A DNA stretch of 64,000 nucleotides. Origin: Micromonospora sp. NBC_01796. Lineage in GTDB: Bacteria > Actinomycetota > Actinomycetes > Mycobacteriales > Micromonosporaceae. Location of the stretch: positions 4,634,001 through 4,698,000 of the forward strand of contig NZ_CP109078.1 in assembly GCF_035917455.1 (NCBI RefSeq), given 5' to 3'. The notes under the pieces were generated by a model. That model was given only the letters and a program-made list of their open reading frames with translations, was not told the origin of the DNA and ran no database searches. A program made the translations under genes and the position numbers. Shown here in pieces: positions 35,335-43,142 of this stretch (within the stretch, counting starts at the first letter, position 1; every line of letters starts with the position of its first letter).

Positions 35335-36144
35335 GTGGCGACCAAACCCGTACCCACGGCGGACCTGATTCGGGCACAGTTACGGCGAATCCGAACCGCC
35401 GCCGGAATGAGTCAGGAGGAGTTCGGCAAGCGAGCCCACTACTCGGCCTCGCTGGTGTCCTCCGTGGAGGTCGGCCAGCGACCCCTGGACGAGACCTACC
35501 TGGCCCGAGCCGACCAGGTCCTCCAGACCGAGGGCCTGTTCGTCGCCATGCTGGAGCTGGCCAAGCGCGACGGCGAACCCACCTGGTTCCGCCCCTGGTT
35601 GGATGCCGAACGCAGCGCCCTCCAACTTCGGTGCTTCGAACCGAATCTGATCCCAGGACTGCTCCAGACGCCGGACTACGCCCGCGTGGTCATCCGAGGG
35701 GATGTCCGCCTCAGCGAGGACGAGGTCGACAAGTTGGTGGCCGCTCGAATCGAACGGCAGGCCATCCTGGTCCAGGAGCACCCGCCGCAGCTCACCGTCG
35801 TGGTTGACCAGTCGGCGCTACAGCGCTTCGGGGGCGGGTTCGAGAAGATCATGGCGGAGCAGCTCATGCACCTCGTCGCTTGCGCCGAACGCCCGAACGT
35901 CAGCGTGCATGTCATGCCCGCCACCGTTGGCCTGCACATCGGGCTGACCGGCCCGTTCATCCTCGCCCGCTCGGCGGACGGCGGATGGGTCGGATATCTG
36001 GACAATCAGGTCGGTGGGGATGTGGCGGACCGCACCGAGGACGTGGAAACCCTGCTGTCGAGGTGGGAGAGTGTGCGTAACGACGCCCTCCCACGGCAGC
36101 AGTCGCTAGACCTGATCAAGGAGATAGTTGAGCCATGGATCTGA
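35335..36144 (+). CDS. XRE-type HTH regulator with DUF5753, second module
   Basis: The 269-residue protein has an XRE HTH (about residues 12-65; 'LRRIRTAAGMSQEEFGKRAHYSASLVSSVEVGQRPLD') and a DUF5753 domain from about residue 95 ('ERSALQLRCFEPNLIPGLLQTPDYARVV', 'HVMPATVGLHIGLTGPFILARS'). It is clearly paralogous to the regulator at 2370-3173. GTG start with GGAGGAA 6 bases upstream. The last codons overlap the DUF397 start by 10 bases. Such modules are numerous in actinomycetes and are linked to development and specialised metabolism. Confidence 0.9.
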   Translation: MATKPVPTADLIRAQLRRIRTAAGMSQEEFGKRAHYSASLVSSVEVGQRPLDETYLARADQVLQTEGLFVAMLELAKRDGEPTWFRPWLDAERSALQLRCFEPNLIPGLLQTPDYARVVIRGDVRLSEDEVDKLVAARIERQAILVQEHPPQLTVVVDQSALQRFGGGFEKIMAEQLMHLVACAERPNVSVHVMPATVGLHIGLTGPFILARSADGGWVGYLDNQVGGDVADRTEDVETLLSRWESVRNDALPRQQSLDLIKEIVEPWI

Positions 36145-36326
36145 CCGGCACCCGTTGGCGTAAGTCCACCCGAAGCGGCGCCCAGGGCGGCAACTGTGTC
36201 GAGGTGGCGGACAACCTGCCGGGCAGGGTGTTCGTGCGGGACACCAAGGACCGTGACGGTGGCACTCTGGCCTTCGGCCCGGTGGCCTGGCGCGCCTTTG
36301 TCTCGGACGTCGCCCGCCGCCCGTAA
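36135..36326 (+). CDS. DUF397 protein, second module
   Basis: The 63-residue protein begins MDLTGTRWRKSTRSG and has the family marks 'C-V-E-V-A-D-N-L-P', 'V-R-D-T-K-D' and 'P-V-A-W-R-A-F'. It overlaps the upstream HTH-DUF5753 gene by 10 bases, exactly as in the first module, so the gene pair moves or is conserved as a unit. Only one copy is present here. Confidence 0.9.
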   Translation: MDLTGTRWRKSTRSGAQGGNCVEVADNLPGRVFVRDTKDRDGGTLAFGPVAWRAFVSDVARRP

Positions 36327-36414
36327 CCCCCTCGACGCTACGACCGGCGCCCGCACTGCCTCCTCGGAAGCAGAGCGGGCGCCGTCCTCTGTTCACGCAG
36401 GTGGTGGGGCCAAC

Positions 36415-36858
36415 TCACCGGCTGATCTTGTACTGGTTGAACGAGCCGCCACCACAGACCCAGTGGGTGTGCGAGGAGACGATGTAGTAGCCGGGCGGGA
36501 TCGGGGAACTCGCGCAGACGTACTCGACCGAGCCGGGGATTTTGATGGTGCGTTGGTTGTAGGCGCCGCCGCCGCAGGCCCAGTGGTTCTGGATCGCCAC
36601 GACGACGTAGCCGGGTGGGTTGGGCGAGCTGGCGCAGACGTTCTCGCTCGGGCCGGGGATTTTGATCGTCTGTTCGTTGTAGGTCCCGCCGCCGCAGGCC
36701 CAGCCGGTCTGGATGGAGATGACCACCCAACCGGACGGGACCGGCTGGCTGATACAGATGTCGACCGGATTGGCGCTCGCCGCAGTGGGTGCGACGAGCA
36801 CTACGGCCGCCGTGGTCAGAAGCATGGATAAGATCACAGACCGCAACATGGTACGCAT
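36415..36858 (-). CDS. Secreted protein made of three 40-residue Cys/Trp repeats
   Basis: The 147-residue product has a Sec signal peptide (MRTMLRSVILSMLLTTAAVVLVAPTAASA-NP). The mature chain is three tandem repeats with a 40-residue period: 'ICISQPVPSGWVVISIQ...WACGGGTYNEQTIKIPG', 'VCASSPNPPGYVVVAIQ...WACGGGAYNQRTIKIPG' and 'VCASSPIPPGYYIVSSH...WVCGGGSFNQYKIS'. Each repeat has two Cys about 20 residues apart, a P-x-G-[WY] turn and a W-x-C-G-G-G motif, suggesting one disulfide per repeat and a small beta-rich fold. Function unknown; a carbohydrate- or surface-binding role would suit such a module. It lies among accessory genes. Confidence 0.8.
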   Translation of the reverse strand: MRTMLRSVILSMLLTTAAVVLVAPTAASANPVDICISQPVPSGWVVISIQTGWACGGGTYNEQTIKIPGPSENVCASSPNPPGYVVVAIQNHWACGGGAYNQRTIKIPGSVEYVCASSPIPPGYYIVSSHTHWVCGGGSFNQYKISR

Positions 36859-36942
36859 ATCGCCATGTTAGGGATCGTCATCCGTTGATCGGAACGCTCG
36901 ACATTGGACAGATCACGGACTCGACTGGTTCGGAGAAGACGC

Positions 36943-37434
36943 TCAGCGGTTCGACAGCAGCAGGATGGTGGTGATGACCACGGCTGCCGCACCGAGCAGG
37001 CCGACCAGATACTGCCAACTGTCGCCCATGCCACGGGACCTGCCCGCTATGGAGGTCACCCGGTCGTTGAGTTCGACGATCTTCTCAGACATCGACGCGA
37101 TCCGTTCCTCCGCCTCGATCCGGGGTAGGAGGTTGCGCTCGCGGTCGTTCATCGCCGCCCGCCACTCGTTCGTGGACTCCAACCGTTTCTCGACGAAGTC
37201 CTCCGCCTTGTTCACCGCCTGCTGGGAGGCGTGGAACGCCGCCTTCACCGCGTTCTCCTGGGTCGCCAGTGCCGCCAACACGGCCTTGTCCTGAGCCAGG
37301 AGCGCCGCTGCCGCCAACTTTTCGTGCGACGACAGCGCGGCCGTTATCCACTGGTCGCGAGCCGCGAGGGCCGCTTTCATGCTCTCTTCGTGCGCGGCGA
37401 ACCGTTGCTCATAGCGCTGATCGTTTGCCTTCAT
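36943..37434 (-). CDS. Coiled-coil protein with C-terminal membrane anchor (phage-like)
   Basis: The 163-residue protein begins MKANDQRYEQRFAAHEESM. About 80 residues of Ala-rich repeating helix follow, with an approximately 11-residue periodicity ('AALAARDQW', 'AALSSHEKLA', 'AALLAQDKAV', 'AALATQENAV', 'AAFHASQQAV'). Then comes 'KAEDFVEKRLESTNEWRAAMNDRERNLLPR', and one C-terminal membrane helix ('YLVGLLGAAAVVITTILLLSN'). Proteins of this build, including the 'DQRYEQRF' start, are common in actinophage genomes, so I read it as phage-derived. No other structural phage gene is nearby. Confidence 0.72.
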   Translation of the reverse strand: MKANDQRYEQRFAAHEESMKAALAARDQWITAALSSHEKLAAAALLAQDKAVLAALATQENAVKAAFHASQQAVNKAEDFVEKRLESTNEWRAAMNDRERNLLPRIEAEERIASMSEKIVELNDRVTSIAGRSRGMGDSWQYLVGLLGAAAVVITTILLLSNR

Positions 37435-37974
37435 CAGTTCGTAGATGATGTCGGCGGTTCACTGCATGCCGACCACGATCTCGCGTGGCTGCTCAGCGCG
37501 CGACGCCATCATGGCGAGCCGAGGCGCACAAAAGTTGGCCGAGGTCCCACACTCCGGATGGATAACATTTCATTGCTCCTAGATGCCGGCCTTGAAGGTA
37601 CGGACGCTAGCGAGCCGCACTCAGCCACATCGAACAGTAACCGCCTCGACGAACATAAGTCCAGGTCAGGCCGTGCCACATCGGAAGGTGATCGTCTGGG
37701 GTCACGTTCTGTAGTCGCGCGAGGGGTGGCCCCGGTCCGCTCTGCGTGTCGGTGACGAAAGGACGGGTTTCAGACTGGGCAAACGCTCGTTGACCTGCGA
37801 CTGTGGAGATGTAGAGGTGTCGTACCCGGTCACCGGGTGCCTCCACGGTCGATCACCAAAGCATCGACACGGGCACGTCCTGGCCCCGCCCGACACCCGC
37901 TCCGGCGGGTAGGTGACGGGCCACCCCCTTCCGGATCCATCCGACGCGACACGGAACGGAAGATAGGGATCTCC
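37435..37974. other. 540-base non-coding region with a candidate promoter and operator
   Basis: No gene is seen, and the base composition is lower in GC than neighbouring genes. Near its right end are TTGACC (37790-37795), a 16-base gap and TAGAGG (37812-37817), a plausible sigma-70-type promoter. These are followed by the perfect palindrome ACCCGG-TCA-CCGGGT (37824-37838), which could be an operator. This would transcribe the leader peptide and the coiled-coil gene downstream. Confidence 0.45.
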
Positions 37975-38034
37975 ATGAACAAGCACATGACGATCGCCAT
38001 ACGCCAGGACCGACGAGCGTGGGTCCTGACATGA
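37975..38034 (+). CDS. Possible 19-residue leader peptide
   Basis: The ORF MNKHMTIAIRQDRRAWVLT ends in an ATGA overlap with the next gene. It has no strong ribosome site. The overlap suggests that it couples translation of the membrane-anchored coiled-coil protein. It could also be chance, since at this length coding statistics do not help. Confidence 0.35.
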   Translation: MNKHMTIAIRQDRRAWVLT

Positions 38035-38426
38035 CCGCGCCCCAGCGTTCATCGAGTGAGAATGATGCCTATAACCGCGGGCTGGACGCGGGACGGATCG
38101 AGCAGCGACTCAAGGGGCATGATGATCATTTCAGGCTGATAAACGGTTCGATCGATGAGATGACCCAGGCTTTGCAGGTTCTCACCGATGAACTACGGGC
38201 GAACGTCAGCAGGTTCAGTGCCTCTGCGACCTCCGACCGCCGCGACGCCGGAGAGCGGGAGAAGATCGCCGTGACGGTTGCCGCCGCGCTGATGGAAAAG
38301 GAATCCAGCGTACGTGAGGAAAAGACCCAGCGGTGGACGGCCTGGCAGCGGCTGTTCGCCGTCCTCGGTGCGATCGTGCTGGTCGCCAACTTCACCCTGG
38401 CGATCTACCTCGCGCTCACCCGCTGA
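38031..38426 (+). CDS. Small coiled-coil protein with C-terminal membrane helix
   Basis: The 131-residue protein has a polar N-terminal half ('NRGLDAGRIEQRLKGHDDHFRLINGSIDEMTQALQVLTDELRANVSRF') with heptad-like hydrophobic spacing. A charged helix ('EREKIAVTVAAALMEKESSVREEKTQRW') and one C-terminal membrane segment ('LFAVLGAIVLVANFTLAIYLAL') follow. This layout resembles XhlA-type or holin-associated proteins of phages. Together with the Ala-rich coiled-coil gene on the other side of the spacer it may be a phage remnant or a domesticated pair. A GTG at 38019 is an alternative start. Confidence 0.65.
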   Translation: MTAPQRSSSENDAYNRGLDAGRIEQRLKGHDDHFRLINGSIDEMTQALQVLTDELRANVSRFSASATSDRRDAGEREKIAVTVAAALMEKESSVREEKTQRWTAWQRLFAVLGAIVLVANFTLAIYLALTR

Positions 38427-38465
38427 CCCGCATCGTGATGGGTGCGGTGGACTAGCGTCGGGGGC

Positions 38466-38918
38466 GTGGAAGCGACGTACCGGCCCGCGACGCGGGTGAT
38501 CTGCCTCGATGCCGTCGATCGGGTGCTGCTGCTGCGGTGGCGGGACCCGTTCGACGGCGCGTTGCTCTGGGAGCCGCCCGGCGGTGGCATCGAGCCGGGC
38601 GAGACGCCGTACGACGCGGCCCGGCGTGAGCTGTTCGAGGAGACCGGGCTCGACCCGGCGGCCATCCTCGACCACTCGGTGCCGGTGCAGCGGGACGTCC
38701 GGTGGAACGGCAAGTGGTTCGTCGGCCCGGAACAGTTCTTCCTGGCTCGTTTTCCCGACGAGCGACCCGCCCTGACCCGCGCCGGGCTGCTCGTCGACGA
38801 ACAGCAAAACCTGGACGCGACCGGTTGGTTCGCGGATGCCGAGCTGGATTCACTTCCGGACCGGTTGGAGCCCCCGGAGTTGCGATCGGTCATCGCCACC
38901 CTGCTGGGCACCCGGTAG
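38466..38918 (+). CDS. NUDIX hydrolase
   Basis: The 150-residue protein contains a complete Nudix box, G-x5-E-x7-R-E-[UV]-x-E-E-x-x-G: 'GGGIEPGETPYDAARRELFEETGLD' (positions about 42-66). Flanking strands match the fold ('VICLDAVDRVLLLRWRDPFDGALLWEPPGGG'). It hydrolyses a nucleoside-diphosphate-linked substrate that cannot be named from sequence. The GTG start at 38466 is followed directly by the first strand, and the longer ORF adds only eight residues. It stands alone between the coiled-coil gene and LtrA. Confidence 0.9.
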   Translation: MEATYRPATRVICLDAVDRVLLLRWRDPFDGALLWEPPGGGIEPGETPYDAARRELFEETGLDPAAILDHSVPVQRDVRWNGKWFVGPEQFFLARFPDERPALTRAGLLVDEQQNLDATGWFADAELDSLPDRLEPPELRSVIATLLGTR

Positions 38919-38996
38919 CAGCGGCCATATCGACCTGTCGACCCCTCACCCCGTGGTACGAATATCGGCGGTGGATGAGGTGAGGCGGACGAATTA

Positions 38997-40190
38997 GTGG
39001 CGGGGAACCTGGCGGCGAGGCTGCTGCGTAAGCGTGAGCATCCGCGCCAGGCCTCGGCCCTCGAACTCTTCTTCGACCTGGCCTTCATCTTCGGGCTGAC
39101 CCTGCTGTCCAGACGCCTGTTCGACGATCTGAGCTGGGGCAATCTGCTCGAGACGCTGATCCTCTTCGCGGCCACGTACTGGATCTGGATCGCGACCGCG
39201 TGGTCGACCGACTGGTACAACCCGAACGAGCCGATCATCCGGGGACTCGTTCTCAGCATCATGTTCGTCGGCCTGGTGATGGTGTCCGCCATACCGAGCG
39301 CGTTCGGGCCGCACGGGCTGATCTTTGCCGGGGCGTACGTCCTCATCCACCTCGGCCGGGGCGTGTTGCTGCTGTCGCTGCTGCGTGGGCATCCGCTGCA
39401 ACGCCGTTCGTTGCTGGTCCTGATCTGGTTCTCGATCTCGGCGGTGCCCTGGCTGGTCGGGGCCTTCCTGCCGGAGCCCGAGCGGGTGGCGCTCTGGCTG
39501 GTCGCGTTGGTGATCGACTACGGGATTGCCTGGCTCGGCTGGCCGACTCCGGGGCTCGGCCGGGTGCCGGAGGAGAACCTCCGCAACGTCGGCGAGCATC
39601 TGTCGGAGCGGTACCAGCAGGTTTTCATCATCGCCCTGGGTGAGGTGATCCTGGTGAACGGCCTCACCTACGCCACCGCGGGAATCACCCCGCTGCGTAC
39701 GCTCGCCTTCGGGTTGTCGTTCCTCAACGTGGTGCTGCTCTGGCGCGGTTATCTGATTCCCGGTGGTCTCCGGATCGGCGGCATTCTCGATCAGAACCGA
39801 CCTCGGATGGCGGTCTCCGTGGCGCTCTGCCACGCGTTGGTGATCGCGGGGACCCTGCTCACCGCGGTCGGTAACGAGGTGTTGATCATCGAGCCGCTCA
39901 GCGACCCCCGGGGCGCGTGGGTGATGCTCATCGTCGGCGGGGCCGCGCTTTTCCTGTTCGGCCGGTTCATGTTCCACGTGTCGGTGTTCCGCCGGCTGCC
40001 GTGGCCGGGGCTGGTCGGTCTGGTGATCCTCGGGCTGCTGAGCCCCGTACTGCTCCTGCTCCGTCCGATGGTGGTCTCGCTGGTCACCAACCTGGCGCTG
40101 TTCGGGGCCGTGGCCGTCGACGTCTACCTGCTGCGACGCTCGGTCCGGGAGGGCCGGATACCCCCGCCGCCCGGTGGCGACGCACTCTGA
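38997..40190 (+). CDS. LtrA family membrane protein, second copy
   Basis: The 397-residue multi-pass protein has the family start 'ALELFFDLAFIFGLTLLSRRLF' and 'SERYQQVFIIALGEVILVNGLTYA', the two LtrA signature regions. About ten membrane helices are visible. It is distant from the LtrA protein at 26852-28051, so the two are not a recent duplication. GTG start. Role unknown. Confidence 0.88.
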   Translation: MAGNLAARLLRKREHPRQASALELFFDLAFIFGLTLLSRRLFDDLSWGNLLETLILFAATYWIWIATAWSTDWYNPNEPIIRGLVLSIMFVGLVMVSAIPSAFGPHGLIFAGAYVLIHLGRGVLLLSLLRGHPLQRRSLLVLIWFSISAVPWLVGAFLPEPERVALWLVALVIDYGIAWLGWPTPGLGRVPEENLRNVGEHLSERYQQVFIIALGEVILVNGLTYATAGITPLRTLAFGLSFLNVVLLWRGYLIPGGLRIGGILDQNRPRMAVSVALCHALVIAGTLLTAVGNEVLIIEPLSDPRGAWVMLIVGGAALFLFGRFMFHVSVFRRLPWPGLVGLVILGLLSPVLLLLRPMVVSLVTNLALFGAVAVDVYLLRRSVREGRIPPPPGGDAL

Positions 40191-40212
40191 CGATCGACCC
40201 AGGTCCCCAGCT

Positions 40213-40240
40213 TTGACTTATATAACCGTGCGCTGATAAC
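40213..40240 (+). promoter_or_regulatory. Sigma-70-type promoter of the ArsR-SRPBCC operon
   Basis: TTGACT (40213-40218) and GATAAC (40235-40240) are separated by 16 bases in a short AT-rich window. The expected start point is within a few bases of the ArsR GTG at 40250, so the mRNA is probably leaderless. Confidence 0.6.
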
Positions 40241-40249
40241 TTGCTGCTC

Positions 40250-40639
40250 GTGCACGCGTTCGACGTACTCGGGGATCCGGTGCGGCGGCGGATCCTCGAA
40301 CTGCTCGCCGAGGGCGAGCTGACCTCCGGTGCGGTCACCACGGTGATCTCCGAGGAGTTCGGGATCAGCCAGCCGGCGGTGTCGCAGCACCTGCGGGTGC
40401 TGCGCGAGAACGGCTTCGCGACCGTACGACCACAGGGTGCCCGCCGGCTCTACGCGGTGAACTCCGAACCCCTGCGGGACGTGGACGTGTGGCTGGACCG
40501 CTTCCGCCGGTTCTGGACCCCGCACCTGGCCGCGCTGGCGACCGAGATCGCCCGGGGCAAGCGGGAGCGCCGCCTGAACCCACCCCAGACGCAGACGGAC
40601 CCGATCGACCACCCGACAGAGCAGAGGAACGAACCATGA
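40250..40639 (+). CDS. ArsR-family regulator of an SRPBCC partner
   Basis: The 129-residue winged HTH begins 'HAFDVLGDPVRRRILELLAEGELTSGAVTTVISEEFGISQPAVSQHLRVLRENGFATVRPQGARRLYAVN'. There are no metal-binding Cys or alpha5 His motifs, so it belongs to the non-metal ArsR group that is usually paired with an activator-of-Hsp90-like (AHSA1/SRPBCC) protein. The stop codon overlaps the partner's ATG as ATGA. A promoter ends about ten bases upstream, so the GTG at 40250 is preferred over the TTG at 40241. The tail is Pro/Gln-rich. Confidence 0.88.
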   Translation: MHAFDVLGDPVRRRILELLAEGELTSGAVTTVISEEFGISQPAVSQHLRVLRENGFATVRPQGARRLYAVNSEPLRDVDVWLDRFRRFWTPHLAALATEIARGKRERRLNPPQTQTDPIDHPTEQRNEP

Positions 40640-41304
40640 TCGATGTGAACGAGAAGATCAACGCCGTACGGCGACAGGTCGGCAAGCGGGTCCTGGAGGC
40701 GGGGGAGGCGCGCGTACAGACGATCAGCCAGGTGTACGACACCACCCTCGAAGACCTCTGGGACGCCTGCACCAAGCCCGAGCGGATCGCCCGGTGGTTC
40801 CTGCCCGTCACCGGTGACCTCCAGGTCGGCGGCCGTTACCAGTTCGAGGGCAACGCCGGCGGCACCGTCGAACGCTGCGACCCGCCCAAGGGCTTCGCCG
40901 CCACCTGGGAGTACGGCACCGAGGTGAGCTGGATCGAGGTCCGGCTGACCGGCGAGCCGACCGGCGGAACCCGGTTCGAGCTGGACCACATCGCCCACGT
41001 CGACGACGAGCGGTGGGCGCAGTACGGGCCGGGCGCGACCGGTGTCGGCTGGGACCTGGGATTCATCGGCCTGGGCCTGCACCTCGCCTCCGGCGGCGCC
41101 CCGGTCGACCCGGCCGCGGTCGAGGCGTGGTCCACCTCCGACGATGGCCGGCAGTTCATCACCCTGAGCAGCCAGCGGTGGGCCGACGCGGCGATCGAGG
41201 CCGGGGAGGACCCGACCGCCGCCAAGGCAGCCGCCGGGCGTACGACCGCCTTCTACACCGGAGCACCGGAGGACGCCGCCGGAGCCGAGGCGCCAGCGGA
41301 ATAA
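40636..41304 (+). CDS. SRPBCC/AHSA1-like protein
   Basis: The 222-residue protein has the AHSA1-type helix-grip pattern: 'ISQVYDTTLEDLWDACTKPERIARWFLPVTGDLQVGGRYQFEGNAGGTVERCDPPKGFAATWEYG', then 'SWIEVRLTGEPTGGTRFELDHIAHVDD' and a C-terminal helix. Such proteins bind hydrophobic ligands. In ArsR-SRPBCC pairs the pair usually forms a self-contained, possibly stress-linked unit. The ATG overlaps the ArsR stop. A large imperfect hairpin follows 10 bases after the stop. Confidence 0.88.
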   Translation: MIDVNEKINAVRRQVGKRVLEAGEARVQTISQVYDTTLEDLWDACTKPERIARWFLPVTGDLQVGGRYQFEGNAGGTVERCDPPKGFAATWEYGTEVSWIEVRLTGEPTGGTRFELDHIAHVDDERWAQYGPGATGVGWDLGFIGLGLHLASGGAPVDPAAVEAWSTSDDGRQFITLSSQRWADAAIEAGEDPTAAKAAAGRTTAFYTGAPEDAAGAEAPAE

Positions 41305-41314
41305 TGCGGCGAAA

Positions 41315-41389
41315 ACGTCAGCCGCTCGCCGTACAGTTCCGGCGGTACGACGCCTTGGTCGTACCGCCGAGCTGTGCGGAGGCTGACGT
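41315..41389. terminator. 75-base hairpin downstream of the SRPBCC gene
   Basis: An outer ACGTCAGCC/GGCTGACGT helix (41315-41323/41381-41389) and an inner GGCGGTACGAC/GTCGTACCGCC helix (41341-41351/41358-41368) enclose a six-base loop, with partial pairing (ACAG/CTGT) between. It could end transcription of the ArsR-SRPBCC operon. It also marks the right edge of the block separating the DrrA-type ATPase from its probable permeases. Confidence 0.55.
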
Positions 41390-41431
41390 GATGCGGTGGG
41401 TGGCGGAAACCGGCCGGACCGGGACGCGCTG

Positions 41432-42247
41432 ATGGTGGCCGTCGACGGGGCGACCCCGACACGTGCGCCGGTCCGCCCACCGGGCGGGCTCGCGCCGGCG
41501 CTGGCCGTACTCGAATATCACCTGGTCAACTCCCGGCGGACCTGGCGGTCCAGCGCGGTCTCCTCGTTCGTCCTGCCGCTGCTGACCATGGTCGGCTTCG
41601 GTCTCGGGGTCGGCACCTACGTCACCCAGGGTGTGGACGGCGTCGACTACCTCGACTTCCTCGTTCCCGGCCTGATCGCCTCCACCGCGCTCCAGGTCGC
41701 GGTCGGCGAGTCGACCTGGCCGGTGCTGAGCAACTTCAACTGGATCCGGACCTACTTCGCGCAGGCCGCCGCGCCGCTACGGGTGTTCGACATCATCGGC
41801 GGACACCTGGCCTTCGTCGCGTTCCGGGTGCTCGCCAGCAGTGCGGTGTTCCTGCTGGTGGCGACGGTCTTCGGCGCGCTGCACTCGGTCTGGGCGCTGG
41901 CCACCCTGCCGCTGGTCGTGCTGATCGGGCTGGCCATGGCCACCCCCGTCTTCGCCTACTCCGCCTGGGTGCCCACCGACAGCTACCTGGCGATCCTGTT
42001 CCGGTTCGCGATCATCCCGATGACCCTGTTCGCCGGGGTCTTCTTCCCGGTCGACTCGCTCCCGGTCGGGCTGCGCTGGGCCGCGTACGTGTCGCCGCTC
42101 TGGCACGGCGTCGACCTGTGCCGGGCCGCGACCCTCGGCGTCGCGCCGCAGTGGTCGGTCGCCGGTCACCTGCTCTACCTCGGCGCCTGGGTGGTCGGCG
42201 GCTGGCTGCTGGCCGGGGCCGCGTTCCGCCGACGGCTCGTGATCTAG
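41432..42247 (+). CDS. ABC-2 type permease (DrrB-like), first
   Basis: The 271-residue protein has six membrane helices and the ABC-2 exporter pattern: 'LEYHLVNSRRTWRSSAVSSFVLPLLTMVGFGLGVGTYV', 'YLDFLVPGLIASTALQVAVGESTWPVL' and 'IPMTLFAGVFFPVDSLPVGLRWAAYVSPLWHGVDLCRAATLG' (the conserved P-x-W-h-x-x-x-x-R near the end). It needs an ATPase; the nearest suitable one on the same strand is at 33000-33932. The second permease follows after 13 bases, and they probably form a heterodimer. Substrate unknown (drug, lipid or polysaccharide). Confidence 0.9.
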   Translation: MVAVDGATPTRAPVRPPGGLAPALAVLEYHLVNSRRTWRSSAVSSFVLPLLTMVGFGLGVGTYVTQGVDGVDYLDFLVPGLIASTALQVAVGESTWPVLSNFNWIRTYFAQAAAPLRVFDIIGGHLAFVAFRVLASSAVFLLVATVFGALHSVWALATLPLVVLIGLAMATPVFAYSAWVPTDSYLAILFRFAIIPMTLFAGVFFPVDSLPVGLRWAAYVSPLWHGVDLCRAATLGVAPQWSVAGHLLYLGAWVVGGWLLAGAAFRRRLVI

Positions 42248-42260
42248 GAAAGGGACACCA

Positions 42261-43067
42261 GTGGTCAGCCTCGTCCTGCCCCGGTTGATCGGCTTCGAGG
42301 GCGCCCGCCGTTCGGTCTCGGTGGCCGAACGCAACGTCGCCGCGCTCAAGTCCGCCTACTGGGTGGTACTGGTCTCCGGCTTCTTCGAGCCGTTGCTCTA
42401 CCTGCTCTCGATCGGCGTCGGCGTCGGCGCCCTGATCGGCGACCTCACCCTGCCCGGCGGGCAGGTCGTGACGTACGCGGCGTTCGTCGCCCCGGCGATG
42501 CTCGCCTCGTCGGCGATGAGCGGCGCGCTGTCGGAGACCACCTTCAACTTCTTCGGCAAGATGAAGTACCAGAAGCTGTACGACGGGATCCTCGCGACCC
42601 CCGTACGGCCGTTCGAGATCGCCCTCGGTGAGCTGGGCTGGGCGATGCTGCGCGGCACCCTCTACTCGGGCGCGTTCCTCGCCGTCATGGTCGCGATGGA
42701 CCTGACCACTCCCGTACGGGCGCTCGCCGCCTTCCCCGCCGCGGTGCTGGTCGGGTTCGCCTTCGGTGCGCTCGGCATGGCCCTGTCCACGTTCATGCGT
42801 AGCTGGCAGGACTTCGACCTGATGGGGTCGGCCCAGTTCGCCCTCTTCCTCTTCTCCGGCACCTTCGTGCCGGCCCAGGGCTACCCGACGGTGCTGCGCT
42901 GGCTCGTGGAGGCGAGCCCGCTCTACCGGGCGGTGGACCTGGTCCGGGGCATCACCACCGGGACCGGCGGCTGGCTGCGGATGGTCGACGTGTTGTACCT
43001 GCTCGCCGCCACCCTCGTGGGCCTGCTCGTCGCGTCCCGCCGGATGGGCCGGATGTTGTACAAGTGA
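42261..43067 (+). CDS. ABC-2 type permease (DrrB-like), second
   Basis: The 268-residue protein has six membrane helices: 'SVAERNVAALKSAYWVVLVSGFFEPLLYLLSIGVGVGALIG', 'YAAFVAPAMLASSAMSGALSETTFNFFGKMKYQKLYDGILATPVRPFEIALGELGWAML' and 'LFLFSGTFVPAQGYPTVLRWLVEASPLYRAVDLVRGITTG'. These are the ABC-2 family motifs. GGAAAGGGA precedes the GTG start. Paired with the first permease, it would complete a DrrAB-like exporter with the separated ATPase. Confidence 0.9.
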   Translation: MVSLVLPRLIGFEGARRSVSVAERNVAALKSAYWVVLVSGFFEPLLYLLSIGVGVGALIGDLTLPGGQVVTYAAFVAPAMLASSAMSGALSETTFNFFGKMKYQKLYDGILATPVRPFEIALGELGWAMLRGTLYSGAFLAVMVAMDLTTPVRALAAFPAAVLVGFAFGALGMALSTFMRSWQDFDLMGSAQFALFLFSGTFVPAQGYPTVLRWLVEASPLYRAVDLVRGITTGTGGWLRMVDVLYLLAATLVGLLVASRRMGRMLYK

Positions 43068-43142
43068 GCTGATCGAATGGATTACCCCGGCTGCCCGTGG
43101 GGCAACAGGTGGTGACCGCGCCTCACAGACAGGAGGGCCGCC

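Noticed and set aside
37837-37974. N-terminal extension of the 19-residue leader ORF
   Set aside because: The extra residues (Pro/Arg-rich) cover the candidate operator and promoter region and show no ribosome site; only the short ORF with the ATGA overlap was kept, at low confidence.
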